Below are positions 4,071 through 5,201 of a stretch of 5,201 nt of DNA, piece by piece. Origin of the DNA: JBFLVQ01 sp040758525 (GTDB lineage Bacteria; Acidobacteriota; Blastocatellia; Chloracidobacteriales; JADJPF01); assembly GCA_040758525.1 (NCBI GenBank), contig JBFLVQ010000667.1:1-5201 (forward strand). The letters run 5' to 3'. The notes beneath the pieces are model-generated. The model was not told the DNA's origin. It did no database searches and saw nothing but the letters and a program-made list of their open reading frames with translations. Numbering within the stretch: the stretch's first letter is position 1; every line of letters starts with the position of its first letter. Both the position numbers and the translations under genes were made by a program.

Positions 4071-5201
4071 TCAACGCATGATCAGGCGGCGCAACGCCTC
4101 TTCGCGCTCACGATGCTCCGCAACCTTAATAAGAATGGTAGCCGGCATAGCACGCTCGGTACACTGTTCTTCAGTAAGCGGACAACGTTCGCAACTTGTA
4201 CCCACGTCAATGCGGGGAATCGATTTATCGTTTAAGAACCTTACTGTCTTCTGCAAACTCTCATCAATCTTAAGGCCAATTGTCACACTAGAGTTGGCCA
4301 TTTGATTGAGATTGAGTTGGCGCGCTAATCCTATATTAAGGTAACGGGCGCGCTGGTCAATAAAACTTGAAATCTGTATTCCTACCACTGGTGGGGCAGG
4401 CGACTTGCGCACACCGTTAAGCTGGCGCAGTAGTCTTAGTGCTAGCCAGCGCCGGCAATGATGTTCGGCCAATCCCAAGCTCCCTGGTTCAAGCAGCCGC
4501 GCCATATTAAACTGTTTCACCAGCCTGATCTTGCCGCGTTCCTCATTGTAACGCAAGAAATGTAACTCGAAACCGAAAAAGCGCGGCACAATCTCGCTCA
4601 TACGGTAGAAGAGGATCTCGGGCGTCACTTCGTACTTATCGAGCAGCTCGATAAGTGCCTTAGGACGCCAATGCGCCATTGCCCAAAATTTTATAATATC
4701 GTCGCGAATAGCCTGGTTCTTAATAAGTAGCGCACCAGCAAAGTAGGAGGCTTTAAAATCGTTCAAGACCTGTTCGAAAGAGTCAACCCGCTCCGGCGCA
4801 GAAGTAAGCGCACGTACCTTAAGACCGAGAAATTGATAACCAATCTCGCGTGCTAGAATGAATTTACGCTGTGCGATAGTAAGGCGCGGATTGATTAGTA
4901 GTTTGGGCTCCTCACGAGGGATAAGCACAGAGCGATAGCCGAGCAATTTGGGCTGCTCAGCCAGTACCTTTTCATCAATCTGGTAATGGTAAAGCTCGCA
5001 TATGATCTGCTCAAGCCGTTCATAAGAGTAGCTGGCTGCCTCTGCGTCACCATAATTGGCATTAAACTCCTCGACAGCCTCTTCAAGCTCTTCAAAATAG
5101 TTCTCCCGTCGCTCTTGAAAAACACGTAACGCAGCGCGAAAGAGATGTTCCACTCCTACCTGATATTGGTTAGCAATATCTACAATTGCTTCTACCAATG
5201 C
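4071..5201 (-). CDS. ScfR/RamB-type transcriptional regulator with degenerate ImmA/IrrE domain, N-terminus beyond window
   Basis: The frame is open to the right edge. The TTG near 5198 is an internal leucine codon, not a convincing start, so the true start and probably an XRE-type helix-turn-helix lie beyond 5201. The visible 376 residues (numbered from the edge) begin with a charged helix. An IrrE/ImmA-like (DUF955) region follows, with RKFILAREIGYQFLG at 112-126 and DFKASYFAGALLI at 148-160. The HExxH zinc site reads R118-E119-I120-G121-Y122, so both histidines are lost, as is common in ScfR/RamB regulators. The C-terminal ScfR-like (DUF2083) domain ends with a Cys cluster (C337, C340, C347, in SCERCPLTEEQCTERAMP). 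Known members (RamB, PrpR) control glyoxylate and methylcitrate genes and respond to short-chain acyl ligands (family knowledge). The target here is unknown. A perfect DNA palindrome lies within codons 182-190. The next gene starts 19 bases after the stop. Confidence 0.85.
   Translation of the reverse strand, partial: ALVEAIVDIANQYQVGVEHLFRAALRVFQERRENYFEELEEAVEEFNANYGDAEAASYSYERLEQIICELYHYQIDEKVLAEQPKLLGYRSVLIPREEPKLLINPRLTIAQRKFILAREIGYQFLGLKVRALTSAPERVDSFEQVLNDFKASYFAGALLIKNQAIRDDIIKFWAMAHWRPKALIELLDKYEVTPEILFYRMSEIVPRFFGFELHFLRYNEERGKIRLVKQFNMARLLEPGSLGLAEHHCRRWLALRLLRQLNGVRKSPAPPVVGIQISSFIDQRARYLNIGLARQLNLNQMANSSVTIGLKIDESLQKTVRFLNDKSIPRIDVGTSCERCPLTEEQCTERAMPATILIKVAEHREREEALRRLIMR
4621..4669. 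repeat. long symmetric inverted repeat inside the regulator gene: perfect 11-bp core plus matching 6-bp outer arms
   Basis: The core has arm ACTTATCGAGC (4634-4644), centre A (4645) and the exact reverse complement at 4646-4656. An outer pair, GGCGTC (4621-4626) and GACGCC (4664-4669), is placed exactly symmetrically about base 4645, with a 7x7 mostly unpaired interval on each side. In all 18 of 24 positions pair. It is fully coding (codons for about ARPKALIELLDKYEVT) and has no terminator-like U-run. Confidence 0.85.
5162..5180. repeat. short inverted repeat, 7-bp arms, near the right edge in the regulator gene
   Basis: GATATTG (5162-5168) and CAATATC (5174-5180) flank the loop GTTAG. It is coding and of a size compatible with chance. 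Confidence 0.3.

Noticed and set aside
4027..4305. Plus-strand 92-codon frame across the 19-base gap between the regulator and small-protein genes
   Set aside because: It would overlap two better supported genes and has no family resemblance.
4265..4308. 15-base arms with 12 of 15 complementary positions around a 14-base loop
   Set aside because: About one match of this quality is expected by chance in a window this size.
4895..5125. Alternative minus-strand frame of 76 codons in the regulator gene
   Set aside because: It is a shadow of the ScfR-type regulator, whose domain motifs are clear in the other frame.
5196..5198. TTG as the start of the regulator
   Set aside because: The frame continues to the window edge and the family has an N-terminal helix-turn-helix, so the gene is most likely truncated by the window.

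Overview
The window is a compact block in which all six protein genes lie on the minus strand and are read from high to low coordinates. The order is a right-truncated ScfR/RamB-type transcriptional regulator (5201-4071), a small uncharacterised acidic protein (4051-3644), an FHA-domain protein (3564-2533), NrdR (2401-1946), a ZapA-like division protein (1941-1594) and a left-truncated alpha-glucan phosphorylase of the DUF3417 type (1534-1). There are no RNA genes, insertion sequences, CRISPR arrays or prophage genes, and no gene-free stretch longer than about 130 bases.

The genes suggest a free-living bacterium outside the Proteobacteria. A DUF3417-type phosphorylase, a DUF3662-like FHA protein and a degenerate IrrE/ScfR regulator together fit Chloroflexota (Ktedonobacteria-like) or a related terrabacterial lineage. 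This is inference from family distribution and was not tested by a search.

There are two probable transcription blocks. In the right block the regulator and the small protein are 19 bases apart, and the FHA gene follows after 79 bases. In the left block a 131-base AT-rich gap before nrdR holds a plausible sigma-70-like promoter flanked by two sequences resembling NrdR boxes, 33 bases apart centre to centre. nrdR and zapA are only 4 bases apart and probably translationally coupled, and glgP follows after 59 bases. Read together, the left block would join dNTP-synthesis control, FtsZ-ring assembly and storage-glucan mobilisation. The right block looks like a sensing or regulatory group.

The most unusual DNA-level signal is a pair of long, perfect, nearly loopless inverted repeats inside conserved coding sequence. 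One has 12-bp arms and a 3-base centre over the phosphate-site motif of glgP (22-48). The other has 11-bp arms and a 1-base centre in the regulator gene (4634-4656), with a further exactly symmetric pair of 6-bp arms extending it to 4621-4669. The glgP repeat coincides with an Arg where relatives usually have Thr, which fits palindrome-perfecting template-switch mutation. No convincing new defence or mobile system is visible; the window otherwise reads as chromosomal core plus a poorly described regulatory trio.
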